Shown one piece after another: positions 8,216 through 15,937 of a stretch of DNA of 64,000 nucleotides. The stretch spans positions 218,037 to 282,036 of the forward strand of contig NZ_JBGCCT010000013.1 of assembly GCF_041260665.1 (NCBI RefSeq), given 5' to 3'. This stretch comes from Catenulispora sp. GP43. GTDB lineage: Bacteria > Actinomycetota > Actinomycetes > Streptomycetales > Catenulisporaceae. Below the pieces are notes generated by a model. It saw only the letters and a list, made by a program, of their open reading frames with translations. It had not been told where the DNA came from and did no database searches. A program made the position numbers and the translations under genes. Positions within the stretch are counted from its first letter, which is position 1, and each line of letters opens with the position of its first letter.

Positions 8216-10306
8216 TCAGCGAGCGCCGGTCACCGGAGGCGTCGACCGGTTCGTGAACGTGTAGAAGCCGTCCCGGCCGAGACCGCTTTCGGCGGTGTTC
8301 ACCGCCACCCCGGTGGCCACCGCGTTCTCTCCGCCGAACACCGTGATCCCGCTCAGGTGCGCAGCCAGAGCCCGCAGATAGTCCAGCTGCGGCTGCGGCA
8401 GGTACGGCGACGTTTTCGTCGTCAGCAGCAGCGGCCCGTGCAGCCGGCCGATCAGCGCCCCGCCGGCCAGTGCGTCCGGCCAGGCGTCGCCGGTGGCCAG
8501 ACCGACATAGGGCACGGGGCCGTGCGCCGTGAACAGGGCGCTGCGCGCCACCGCCGCTGCCGTGCTGTACCGGTCCGGGCCCTTCAGCGGCGTGGTCAGC
8601 CCAGCCCACTGCGGGAACGCCGATGCCAGCGCCTGCACCCCCTGGCCGCCGACACCGTAGACGGCGGTGGAGCGCGGGTTGGTCCCGGCCAGGAACTTCT
8701 TGCCCGAGGCCGGCAGCGTGCCGTCGTCGGAGAGCAGCACGACACCTCCGGCGGGATCCTGCGCCGCCGCGGCGCCCGCGGCGAGCGCGTCCGGGAAGTT
8801 CCGGCCGGTGGCCACCATGACGGTGTGCGGGTGCGGGCTGATCGCGGCGGCCACGGCCGCGGAGGTCTGGAAGCGGTCATCGCCCTTGAGTCGGACCGGG
8901 GTCAGGCCCAGTCCACGGATCTGCTGCTCGATGACCGGGCTCAGCGCGCTGGTACCGCCCAGGACGTACACGTCCGACCCGGGCGCGAGGATGCGGCGCA
9001 GTTCGGCGCCGACCCGCGGGTCGAGCCCGCCGGTGGCGGTCAGCAGCAGCGGGCCGTTCTTCTGCGCGGCCAGGGCGCTGCCGCCGAGGGCGTCGGCGAA
9101 CTGGTCGCTGCGGCTGAGCACCGCCGCCTTCGCCTGCGTGCCCCCGGCGCCGGTGTTGGCGTAAGACCACTGCGACACCGCGATCGACGTCGTGACCCGG
9201 TCGGAGCCGCCGATACGGTCCAGGGCACGCGGCGGGGTCAGTGGGCCGTTGTGCCAGTCGCCCAGAGCCACACCGTTGGGGTCGGAGACCACCGCTGTGG
9301 CCTTGCCGCCGGGTGTGGCCGAGCGGGTGTACAGGGTTTTGTTCGCGACGTAGGCGACAGAGGTGCCGTCCGGAGACCAGCAGAACATGGTCTGGTCCAC
9401 GTTCTCCGTCGCCGGGTCGGTGAGCGGCGTACGGGATCCGCTGCTGGCGTTGACCTCCACGAGTGAGAAACCGCTGATCGGTGCCGGAGAGAAGTCCGAT
9501 ACGAGCAGCGTGGCGCCGTCGGGGGAGAACAAGGCGTGCAGGCCGGTGGTGAGCTGCCGGAAGGACGAGGCCCCGGGGGCGAGGATGAAGATGTTGTGTG
9601 ACTGGTAGTCGGAGAAGGCGAACGCGCCGGTCGGCGACACGGAATCCAGCTGGTACGTGGCCGGGATGGAGACGTTGAGGGCCACCGGCGTGGCCACCGT
9701 CCCGGCGGCGTCGACCGCGACGATCGAGGCGCCGGACTGGAAGTACACGGACTTGCTGTCCGCGCTCCACACCGGCTTGCCCGCCACGTTGGCCTTCAGG
9801 ACACGGGCCTTGCCCGAGGCGTCGCCCAGCACGCAGTCGCCGCCGGCAAGCACCGTCGCGTTCGTGCCGTCGGCATCGGCGAGCTCGGCGCAGTCGTTCC
9901 AGTGGTTGGGGAACACCACGCGGGAGCCGTCGGGAGAGTACGCGAAATGGCCGATGAACGGTCCGACGCCCTGGTCCGTCAGCCCGCTCTGGTTCGGCGC
10001 ACCGGCACCGATGCCGTCATAGGCCCTGGGATCCCCGGCCGGCACCACGGCCTGGCCGGACCCGTCGGGATTCACCGTCTTCCAGATGTCAGGGCCGTTC
10101 GGCCCGTTCGGCTGGACGGTGTACGCGATCGGGCCGTTGGACCGGGCGCCGGGAGCCCAGGCCTGAGCCGGGGCAGCCGACGCGTGGGCCGCCGTCGGCA
10201 CGGCGACCAGCCCGGACGACAGCGCGGTCAGCGCCAGCCCGGTCAGGCCGGCGGCACCGCGGCGCGAGTTCGAGTTCTGGGATGCGGACGTCACGCGCGC
10301 GAGCAT
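8216..10306 (-). CDS. Secreted beta-propeller protein with three cell-wall-binding repeat 2 (CWB2) domains
   Basis: 696 residues. A signal peptide (SRRG then a hydrophobic run, probable cleavage near AHA-SA at about residue 42) indicates export, possibly by Tat. Residues of about 57-340 form TolB/WD40-like blades (YSPDGSRVVFP, LFSPDGATLLVSD, WSPDGTSVAYV). Residues of about 358-680 hold three CWB2 repeats, each with a G-x-D-R entry, a FPDALA/WPDALAGG-type centre and a VLLS/LLLTT strand followed by VYVLGG or VFGGENAV. CWB2 domains bind anionic wall polymers non-covalently, as shown for clostridial surface proteins. The role is probably as a wall-anchored binding or scaffold protein. A terminator hairpin follows the gene. 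Confidence 0.88.
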   Translation of the reverse strand: MLARVTSASQNSNSRRGAAGLTGLALTALSSGLVAVPTAAHASAAPAQAWAPGARSNGPIAYTVQPNGPNGPDIWKTVNPDGSGQAVVPAGDPRAYDGIGAGAPNQSGLTDQGVGPFIGHFAYSPDGSRVVFPNHWNDCAELADADGTNATVLAGGDCVLGDASGKARVLKANVAGKPVWSADSKSVYFQSGASIVAVDAAGTVATPVALNVSIPATYQLDSVSPTGAFAFSDYQSHNIFILAPGASSFRQLTTGLHALFSPDGATLLVSDFSPAPISGFSLVEVNASSGSRTPLTDPATENVDQTMFCWSPDGTSVAYVANKTLYTRSATPGGKATAVVSDPNGVALGDWHNGPLTPPRALDRIGGSDRVTTSIAVSQWSYANTGAGGTQAKAAVLSRSDQFADALGGSALAAQKNGPLLLTATGGLDPRVGAELRRILAPGSDVYVLGGTSALSPVIEQQIRGLGLTPVRLKGDDRFQTSAAVAAAISPHPHTVMVATGRNFPDALAAGAAAAQDPAGGVVLLSDDGTLPASGKKFLAGTNPRSTAVYGVGGQGVQALASAFPQWAGLTTPLKGPDRYSTAAAVARSALFTAHGPVPYVGLATGDAWPDALAGGALIGRLHGPLLLTTKTSPYLPQPQLDYLRALAAHLSGITVFGGENAVATGVAVNTAESGLGRDGFYTFTNRSTPPVTGAR

Positions 10307-10547
10307 AGAACAGGTGGTCGACGCGCTGAGCCGGATCGGCGAAATCTGCTACCGCTACTGCCCGGGTGGCCACGGCGTGCCGCAGCCCGCGGCCGATCCC
10401 GGCCGCCGGAAAAGTGCCGGCACGCATTATGTGAAATCATCGCGTGACATCGCCGAACCGGGATGGATGTGCGTCACGCCCAGTATCCCCAATTCGATGA
10501 CCGTGCCGACGTCCGCCTTCTGCTTGATCCCCTCCGACGGCCTCCCG

Positions 10548-12503
10548 CTACAGGCCGATGTCGTGCAGGAAGGCATCGTGGGACGGCTCGCGGCCGAGGA
10601 AGTCGCGCACCATCGTCTGCCCGTCGACAGTGCCGCCGCGTTCCAGGACGGTGCGCCGGTAGTGGGCGCCGATGGCGGGGTCGAGCGGGCCGGCTTCTTG
10701 GAAGCGGGTGTACATGTCGTCGCCCAGCACCTTGGCCCACAGGTAGCTGTAGTAGGCGGCGTCGTACCCGAACAGGTGCGTGATGCCGGATTGCAGGTGG
10801 GTGCCCTCGACGTAGGCATCGCCGTGCTGGGTGTACACCTGCGCGTAGGTGGCGGTGCTGTCACCGGCGTATTGGGCCGAGTGGTAGGCCGCGTCGAGCG
10901 TTGCGAAGGCCAGCTGCTGCATGGTCAGCACCCCTGATGCGGCGGTTTTGGCGGCGGCCAGTGCGGCCAGCAGGTGCTTCGGCATCGGCTCACCGGTTCG
11001 GTGGTGGCGGGCGAAACCGGCCACGACGTCCGGTTCCCAGCACCAGTGCTCGAGCATCTGCGAGGGCGCCTCCACGAAGTCGATCTCCGTTTCGGCGCCG
11101 GAGTAGCGAAGGTGCTCGGCCCGGGTGAGAACCTCGTGGAGCACGTGGCCGAATTCGTGGAAGAGCGTGACGAGTTCGCAGTGGCGCAGAAGCGAGGGCG
11201 TGTCGGCGCTCGGGCGGGTCAGGTTGGTGAGCATCACCGCGACAGGCTGCTGCCAGGAACCGTCCGCGAGGCGTCGTCCCGCGCGTAGGGCGAGCGCCAT
11301 CGCGTGCTTGTACTTGTCCGGCCTCGGGAACAGATCGAGGTGGAAGCGGGCGAACGGCGCGCCGCCTGTGGCTTCGCCGACGTCGAAGGTACGCACGTCC
11401 GGGTGCCAGACGGAGGCGTCGGACACTTCCTCGAACCGGATGCCCAGTATGGTTCCGGTCGTCGTGAACAGTCCTTCCAGGCAGGCTTCCAGCGGGAGGT
11501 GCTGTGCGACCTCGGCGTCGTCGAAGGCGTAGCGGCTCTGCTTGAGCTGGCTGATGGCGTGGGGCTGCTCCCACTGGGTCATCTCCCGCGAACCGCCGGC
11601 CGCCTCGTTGGCGTCGGCCATCTCGGCCAGGTCGGCGGCGACCTTCGGCGCGACGCGGCGGCGTAGGTCGTCCAAGAAGGTGGTGACCGCCTCAGGTGTC
11701 TTGGCCATCCGCGTCTGAAGGACGTAGCCGGCCCAGCAGGAGTGGCCGAGCATGTCGGCGATCTCGCGGCGTATCACGAGGGCGCGTTCAAGCCGGGCGA
11801 CGTTCTGCGCGCCGCCCTTGCGCAGGTTCTTCTTCAGCAGCTCCCGGCGTCGCGTGGCCGAGTGGGCCTGGCACATGAAGGGCCAGAACTCGGGGTTGTC
11901 CAGCCAGACCCGGTAGCCGTCCCCGACGCGCTCGAGGCCTTCGATGTAGGCCTGCGGCAGACCCGCCAGCTCGTCCCGGTCCACGACGATGCCGTCGCGC
12001 CAGCCCGCCAGGGTCGCCGCGAAGGCGGAGGCGAGCTCGACCAGCTCGTCGAAAAGCACCCGCAACTTCTCGCGCTGTGCAGCCGGCAAGCCGATCCCGG
12101 TGCGCTGGTAGTCACGCCGCAGGTCACGCAGCAGCCGGGCATCCACGGCCGTCAGCGCCGCGGCCTGCGCACTGTTCGCGTACTCGTGCACCGCCCGGAA
12201 CACCCGCTCGTCGAGACCGATGCCGACGGCGTGCTTGTCGAGTCGCTCAGCCCACAGTTGAGAGGCCTGCCGCAACCCCTTGTCAGGGGACACCTCCGCG
12301 AGCAATCCCCAAGCGGCGCGCGCCTCCTTCACCGCTGCCCGAGCCTCCTCCAGCGCTAGCACGGTGTTCTCGAAGGTGCGCTGCTGGTTCGGGATGGCCA
12401 CGAGCTCGGCGATGCGAGCGTCGCACTCCTCAAGCGCCGCGGTACAGGCCTGAGCCAGATCATCGGCCGTGATGCTCGCATAGTCAGGAAGAGCGCGGGT
12501 CAT
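10548..12503 (-). CDS. M3-family zinc metallopeptidase (oligopeptidase A/thimet type)
   Basis: 651 residues if it starts at the ATG at 12503; a start 12 codons upstream is possible but gives an untypical N-terminus. The zinc site HEFGHVLHE lies at about residues 449-457 and the third ligand Glu about 25 residues later (DFVEAPSQMLEHW), followed by the M3 substrate loop (FGYDAAYYSYLWAK). Length and motif spacing match oligopeptidase A and dipeptidyl carboxypeptidases, cytoplasmic enzymes that degrade short peptides. There is no signal peptide. It appears monocistronic. Confidence 0.93.
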   Translation of the reverse strand: MTRALPDYASITADDLAQACTAALEECDARIAELVAIPNQQRTFENTVLALEEARAAVKEARAAWGLLAEVSPDKGLRQASQLWAERLDKHAVGIGLDERVFRAVHEYANSAQAAALTAVDARLLRDLRRDYQRTGIGLPAAQREKLRVLFDELVELASAFAATLAGWRDGIVVDRDELAGLPQAYIEGLERVGDGYRVWLDNPEFWPFMCQAHSATRRRELLKKNLRKGGAQNVARLERALVIRREIADMLGHSCWAGYVLQTRMAKTPEAVTTFLDDLRRRVAPKVAADLAEMADANEAAGGSREMTQWEQPHAISQLKQSRYAFDDAEVAQHLPLEACLEGLFTTTGTILGIRFEEVSDASVWHPDVRTFDVGEATGGAPFARFHLDLFPRPDKYKHAMALALRAGRRLADGSWQQPVAVMLTNLTRPSADTPSLLRHCELVTLFHEFGHVLHEVLTRAEHLRYSGAETEIDFVEAPSQMLEHWCWEPDVVAGFARHHRTGEPMPKHLLAALAAAKTAASGVLTMQQLAFATLDAAYHSAQYAGDSTATYAQVYTQHGDAYVEGTHLQSGITHLFGYDAAYYSYLWAKVLGDDMYTRFQEAGPLDPAIGAHYRRTVLERGGTVDGQTMVRDFLGREPSHDAFLHDIGL

Positions 12504-12599
12504 GCGCGGCACCCTAGCCGGGCCGTGGGCAGCCGGCACCTTGATTTATCACACGCCGGTGTTCGGCCGGAATCGCTCGCCTACGGCCCATTCGACATG

Positions 12600-12959
12600 C
12601 CGGGCCTGCGCCTTCGTGCATGGCTTCCGTGATCTCGCTGGTCGCGATGGCTTCACGCGGAGGGTACGTAGCGGCGTCAGATACCGCGAAGAGAACAGTG
12701 AACCCTGCCACGACATAGCAGACGCCCTGGACGGTGATGACCGGGATGATGCCGACGGCCTGGCCCAAGTAGCCGGCCGCGAAGGTTGCGGCCAGTTGGC
12801 AGACCCCTTCCACACTGGCGAGCGCGCCGAAGATGCGACCGCGATAGTCATCGGTGCTGTGCTGCTGGAAGAGGGTGAACACGCCGGCGAGGGTCGCGCG
12901 CCGGGCAGTCCGGCAAGAACCATGCCTACAGCGGCGGGCCACAGGGCGGTGTAGGCGAG
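12600..12959 (-). pseudogene. Remnant of an MFS transporter (C-terminal fragment, frameshifted)
   Basis: On the minus strand, residues such as ALWPAAVGMVLAGLPG (12959 to about 12900) continue after a frame change into ATLAGVFTLFQQHSTDDYRG and GRIFGALASVEGVCQLA. Together these match the TM10-TM12 region of MFS drug or siderophore exporters, which carry a LPG-a-x-x-x-x-x-TLxQ-x-x-x-x-x-x-x-RGR pattern. The first nine or so membrane segments are absent, and the fragment abuts a piece of an unrelated regulator gene. It is therefore a deletion relic rather than a functional gene. The exact end is unclear. Confidence 0.65.
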
Positions 12960-13110
12960 AGGGCAGAGGACCGGTCCGACGACGGGTGGTGGAAGGTCTT
13001 GGCGAGCGTCGGCGGGGCCTGCACGTCGTGGCGTTCCCAGAGCCGGGCGAAGTCGGGGCTGGCGTCGCGCAGTTCTTCGACCAGGCCGGTCACCGTGGGA
13101 TCGGCCTGGT
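12960..13110 (-). pseudogene. Remnant of a MmyB-type XRE regulator (C-terminal domain)
   Basis: The minus strand encodes ADPTVTGLVEELRDASPDFA followed by RLWERHDV and K-T-F-H-H-P. This is the conserved block of the MmyB-like ligand-binding domain found at the C-terminus of actinomycete XRE regulators (L-x-x-x-SPEFARLWARHDV). The HTH domain and the last part of the MmyB domain are missing, and the fragment joins directly to the MFS remnant at about 12960. Such regulators often sit beside MFS genes, so one deletion could have fused a former neighbour pair. Confidence 0.6.
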
Positions 13111-13205
13111 GGCGGGCGAGGGCGGCGCGGGCGCCTGAAGGGGGATGGGCGCCATGCAAACCGCAGGCAAAGCCACCGTCGGTGGCGATCGACATCATGG
13201 AGTCC

Positions 13206-13565
13206 ATGACCAACCCCCACCTGTCCCCGGGCAGCAGCTGGCGGCTGCATCACGACGGGCAGGAGATCGCGCGGCTGACCGTCACCGACACGGAGATGTT
13301 CTGGGTCCACGCGGACATCGAGACGCTGCCCGGCTTCGAGCTGTTCCACCCGCTCTTCGTCGAGCAGGAACGCGCCTTCGAGGCCGAAGACTGGGAGCTG
13401 GCCGATGCCTGCTACGAGCAGATCCGCGACGGACTAACCATGACGTTCCCCGACGGCAGCCCGGTCGCCGAGTTCATGCTCAACGTCCACGGTGACGGTA
13501 CCGCTGGCTGGCGGTGGCACGACGAGCCCTTCGACACCGCGAGCGATCTCGGAGCAGACCGGTGA
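13206..13565 (+). CDS. Conserved hypothetical protein, 119 residues
   Basis: ATG at 13206 was chosen because the sequence from there (W-R-L-H-H-D-G-Q-E-I-A-R-L-T-V-T-D) looks like a compact, complete domain; longer in-frame starts run into low-complexity sequence. The protein is rich in Trp, Glu and Asp, with a recurring D-W-E-x-A-D-x-x-Y-E-x-I element and a C-terminal W-R-W-H-D-E-P-F motif. I recall similar small proteins in Streptomyces, but no function is established. It has no signal peptide or membrane segment. It lies about 100 bases upstream of a kinase gene on the same strand, though the gap argues against tight coupling. Confidence 0.65.
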   Translation: MTNPHLSPGSSWRLHHDGQEIARLTVTDTEMFWVHADIETLPGFELFHPLFVEQERAFEAEDWELADACYEQIRDGLTMTFPDGSPVAEFMLNVHGDGTAGWRWHDEPFDTASDLGADR

Positions 13566-13662
13566 ACCCGATAGCGTCCTCACGTGGATGCCGGTGGCGG
13601 GCGGCCGCTCGTGCACATTCCTCACGCGGGACTGTTGACCGCAGAATGGAAATGGAAGATCG

Positions 13663-14274
13663 ATGACTGAGGCTCCGTTGTGCGTCGTCCTCACCGGCCC
13701 GTCCGCGGCCGGCAAGTCGACCCTCGCAGAAGCCATCCAAGAGCACTGGGAGGAGCCGCTGCTGCGGTTCGGGGTCGACGAGCTCTATCGAATGGTGCCG
13801 GGGCAGTGGGCCGGAGGTGTGAAGAACGCCCGGCACGCCGCCCGAGGGTTCACCTATCAGAACGTGGAGCACATGCCGGGGGCGCGGCGGATCGACAACG
13901 GGCCCGATGCCCTGGCCATGCTTTACGCGATGAACGCGGCGATCGTGGCGATGCTCGTCTCGGGCGTCGGGGTGGTGGTGGACGGACAGGCCTTCGAGCC
14001 GGCCGTGAACCATGACCTGCAGGCCCGACTGCGCCGGATGCGCGACGAGAGGACGGCGCGGGTTGCCGTCGTCGAGCTCGCGGTGGCCGACGAGCAGCTC
14101 GCCGACCGGCACCGCCGCCACGCCCACCCGACCGGCCTGTCGCTGCACCAGAACACCCTCCCCAAACAGGCCGAGGACCCCGACCTGGTCGTCGAGACCA
14201 CGGACCTGACCGCCTCCGAGGTGGCTGACGTAGTCTGCGAGTGGCTCGACAAGGAGTACGCCGGACCTCGATGA
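13663..14274 (+). CDS. Chloramphenicol phosphotransferase-like P-loop kinase
   Basis: 203 residues. Walker A is GPSAAGKS (residues 12-19), followed by LLRFGVDELYRMVPGQW. The FGVD element and its spacing match the chloramphenicol phosphotransferase (CPT) family of Streptomyces venezuelae, which phosphorylates the drug's 3-OH group. A hydrophobic strand ending in VVVDGQ supplies a probable substrate-binding Asp, and an Arg-rich lid (ADRHRRHAH) follows. CPT-like proteins include many of unknown substrate, so drug resistance is only a possibility. A GGAAG ribosome binding site lies 6 bases before the ATG. The gene sits in a patchy region next to several decayed genes. Confidence 0.78.
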   Translation: MTEAPLCVVLTGPSAAGKSTLAEAIQEHWEEPLLRFGVDELYRMVPGQWAGGVKNARHAARGFTYQNVEHMPGARRIDNGPDALAMLYAMNAAIVAMLVSGVGVVVDGQAFEPAVNHDLQARLRRMRDERTARVAVVELAVADEQLADRHRRHAHPTGLSLHQNTLPKQAEDPDLVVETTDLTASEVADVVCEWLDKEYAGPR

Positions 14275-14346
14275 CGGCGCCGGCTGGGGTGATGCCATCC
14301 GCCTGGGCCGGCTCGGCGCAAACGTCGCGGTCAGCAAACGTCGCGG

Positions 14347-15300
14347 TCAACTATTCGTGCGACGCGCCGGAGCCGCCAAATCAGTCGCGCGATCGAGGCC
14401 GTCTTCGATACGTCGCAGTGCCTCCGACAGGACGTCCCTGCCGTGCGGCGGCGTCATGAACTGCCCCGGAGGTGCCATATCGCCGAACGAGGCGAAGTAG
14501 GCCGCGGGTTCTCGGGCCGCCTTTCGGAGGACGGGCGCGGCAGCGTCATCGCCGGCCAGGCCGAGCGCTATGGCGGCGCTGATTCGTACGCCGACGTGCT
14601 GGTGATCGAGCCACGCCGACGGCTTGCCACCGAGGTCGCCCAGGGCAATGAGGAGGGTGGACAGCTCGTGGGGATCCGACTCGGCGGACGCGGTGCGTTC
14701 GATCGTCGCCTGGAGCGCGGATCGCTGGTCGGCCAGGCCCGGGTGCCTGGCCATGGCGGTGATCGTGGCGGCGATCCAGGCCCGCCGCCGGATGCGCCCG
14801 TCGTGCATCCAGGGCAGCACCGCAGGCAACAGCCGCGGGATGAGGTCGAAACACTCCAGGCGCGATCGGGCGTTGACGAGATCGGCGAGTCCTGATCCGT
14901 CGTCGCGCAGCCTGCCTTGCCCGTGATGGTCGGCTTCGGCGTACGCGCTGATCCAGGAAGCGATCTCCGCGGCGTGTGAGGTGACGGCTGCGCCGACGGC
15001 TCCGGCATCGTCGCCGCGATCACATTGGTGCGCGATCCTGTCGATGAACAGCAACGGAAGGTAGGCGTCGTCACCGTCGATATCAGGACCGTCCAGGAAG
15101 TCCAGGAGGGTCAAGGTGATCGGCGCGGTCGCCGGCCACAGTCCGTAGGCGAAGCCCGCCATGCGTAGATAGTTGTCGGCATCGAGCTTTCGCCGCAGGT
15201 TGGCGCCACGCCAATCCGTGATGTATGAGGGAATGTTCGTCGCGGCGCCGAACGCGTGGATCAGCTTCGCCCAGTCGACGTCAGTGCCTGCCCCGGCCAT
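14347..15300 (-). CDS. Short HEAT-repeat protein, paralogue of the one at 6142-8118
   Basis: 317 residues from the ATG at 15300, where the N-terminus (VDWAKLIHAFGAA) aligns with that of the 658-residue HEAT protein. The body consists of helical repeats (RRRAWIAATITAMARHPG, VGVRISAAIALGLAGDDAA). There is no catalytic motif or export signal. The start overlaps the 3' end of a decayed methyltransferase gene by about 40 bases on the same strand. The function is unknown; in this family HEAT repeats generally mediate protein contacts. The longer frame that continues upstream to 16365 is low-complexity antisense of another gene and was not used. Confidence 0.75.
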   Translation of the reverse strand: MAGAGTDVDWAKLIHAFGAATNIPSYITDWRGANLRRKLDADNYLRMAGFAYGLWPATAPITLTLLDFLDGPDIDGDDAYLPLLFIDRIAHQCDRGDDAGAVGAAVTSHAAEIASWISAYAEADHHGQGRLRDDGSGLADLVNARSRLECFDLIPRLLPAVLPWMHDGRIRRRAWIAATITAMARHPGLADQRSALQATIERTASAESDPHELSTLLIALGDLGGKPSAWLDHQHVGVRISAAIALGLAGDDAAAPVLRKAAREPAAYFASFGDMAPPGQFMTPPHGRDVLSEALRRIEDGLDRATDLAAPARRTNS

Positions 15301-15773
15301 GAGCGTGATCGTAGCTGTAGCCGCGCCCCCAGATCCGGTGGCCACCCGGTGGTGACGGCAGTCAGCGGGCGAACAGCCTCGACCGTGAACCCGGCCTCCG
15401 TCAGCCAGTCGGTCACCTGGGAGGGCTGGCGGCGGTGGACATACACGTTCATCGGGTGACCGCCGTAGCCTTGCGTCTGCTTCAGGACCGGGCCGACCCC
15501 GTGGTCGGGAACGTGGATCAGCGAGTACCAGACGAGCAGGCTGGCCATCGAGGCATCGGCCAGGTCCAGGCCCGTCATAGAGCCGGCCTCGAACCGCAGA
15601 CCGGGGAAGTCGCGCCGTGCGACCTCGACCATCGCAGGGGACAGATCGATCCCGAACGCGTCCACCCCGATTCCGCGCAGGAACGCCGTGATCCGTCCCG
15701 ACCCGCATCCCACATCGGCGACAGGGCCGCTGGCGGCGTGCACCAGGTCGGCGAACAGCGGCTGTCGCCCCAC
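15261..15773 (-). pseudogene. Truncated class I SAM-dependent methyltransferase
   Basis: The frame encodes SAM motif I (VADVGCGSGRITAFL) and motif II (FGIDLSPAMVEVAR), then SLLVWYSLIHVPD. It then jumps straight to L-K-Q-T-Q-G-Y-G-G-H-P-M-N-V-Y-V-H-R-R, where intact relatives have about 25 further residues (the L-R-P-G-G loop and the next strand). The usual 30-40 residue N-terminus before motif I is also missing; the only start is a GTG right before it. The gene therefore looks decayed, although a short stable protein cannot be excluded. Its 3' end overlaps the HEAT gene start. Confidence 0.65.
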
Positions 15774-15781
15774 ACTCCCTA

Positions 15782-15807
15782 CTCCGCATAACGTGCATTA
15801 TGCGGAG
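15782..15807. promoter_or_regulatory. AT-rich 10-bp inverted repeat, candidate operator
   Basis: Perfect arms CTCCGCATAA (15782-15791) and TTATGCGGAG (15798-15807) are separated by CGTGCA. It lies between the decayed methyltransferase (minus) and the coiled-coil gene (plus). The core CATAACGTGCATTAT matches the palindrome at 46283-46296 at 13 of 15 positions, suggesting one shared regulator. Confidence 0.6.
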
Positions 15808-15937
15808 CCTGTTTCCTTGCATAAAATTACAGAGTTGCGTTGCATTGCATGTCTCGCAGGGTAATGAAATTGTGCTGTGCGGAACGTCGCGGAGTGGCGG
15901 TGGCTCGGCGGGGTGCGGGGTCCGCCAGGATGGTGCT

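Noticed and set aside
13663..14274. Naming the kinase as a chloramphenicol-resistance gene
   Set aside because: The family resemblance is real, but most CPT-like proteins have unknown substrates and there is no chloramphenicol cluster here.
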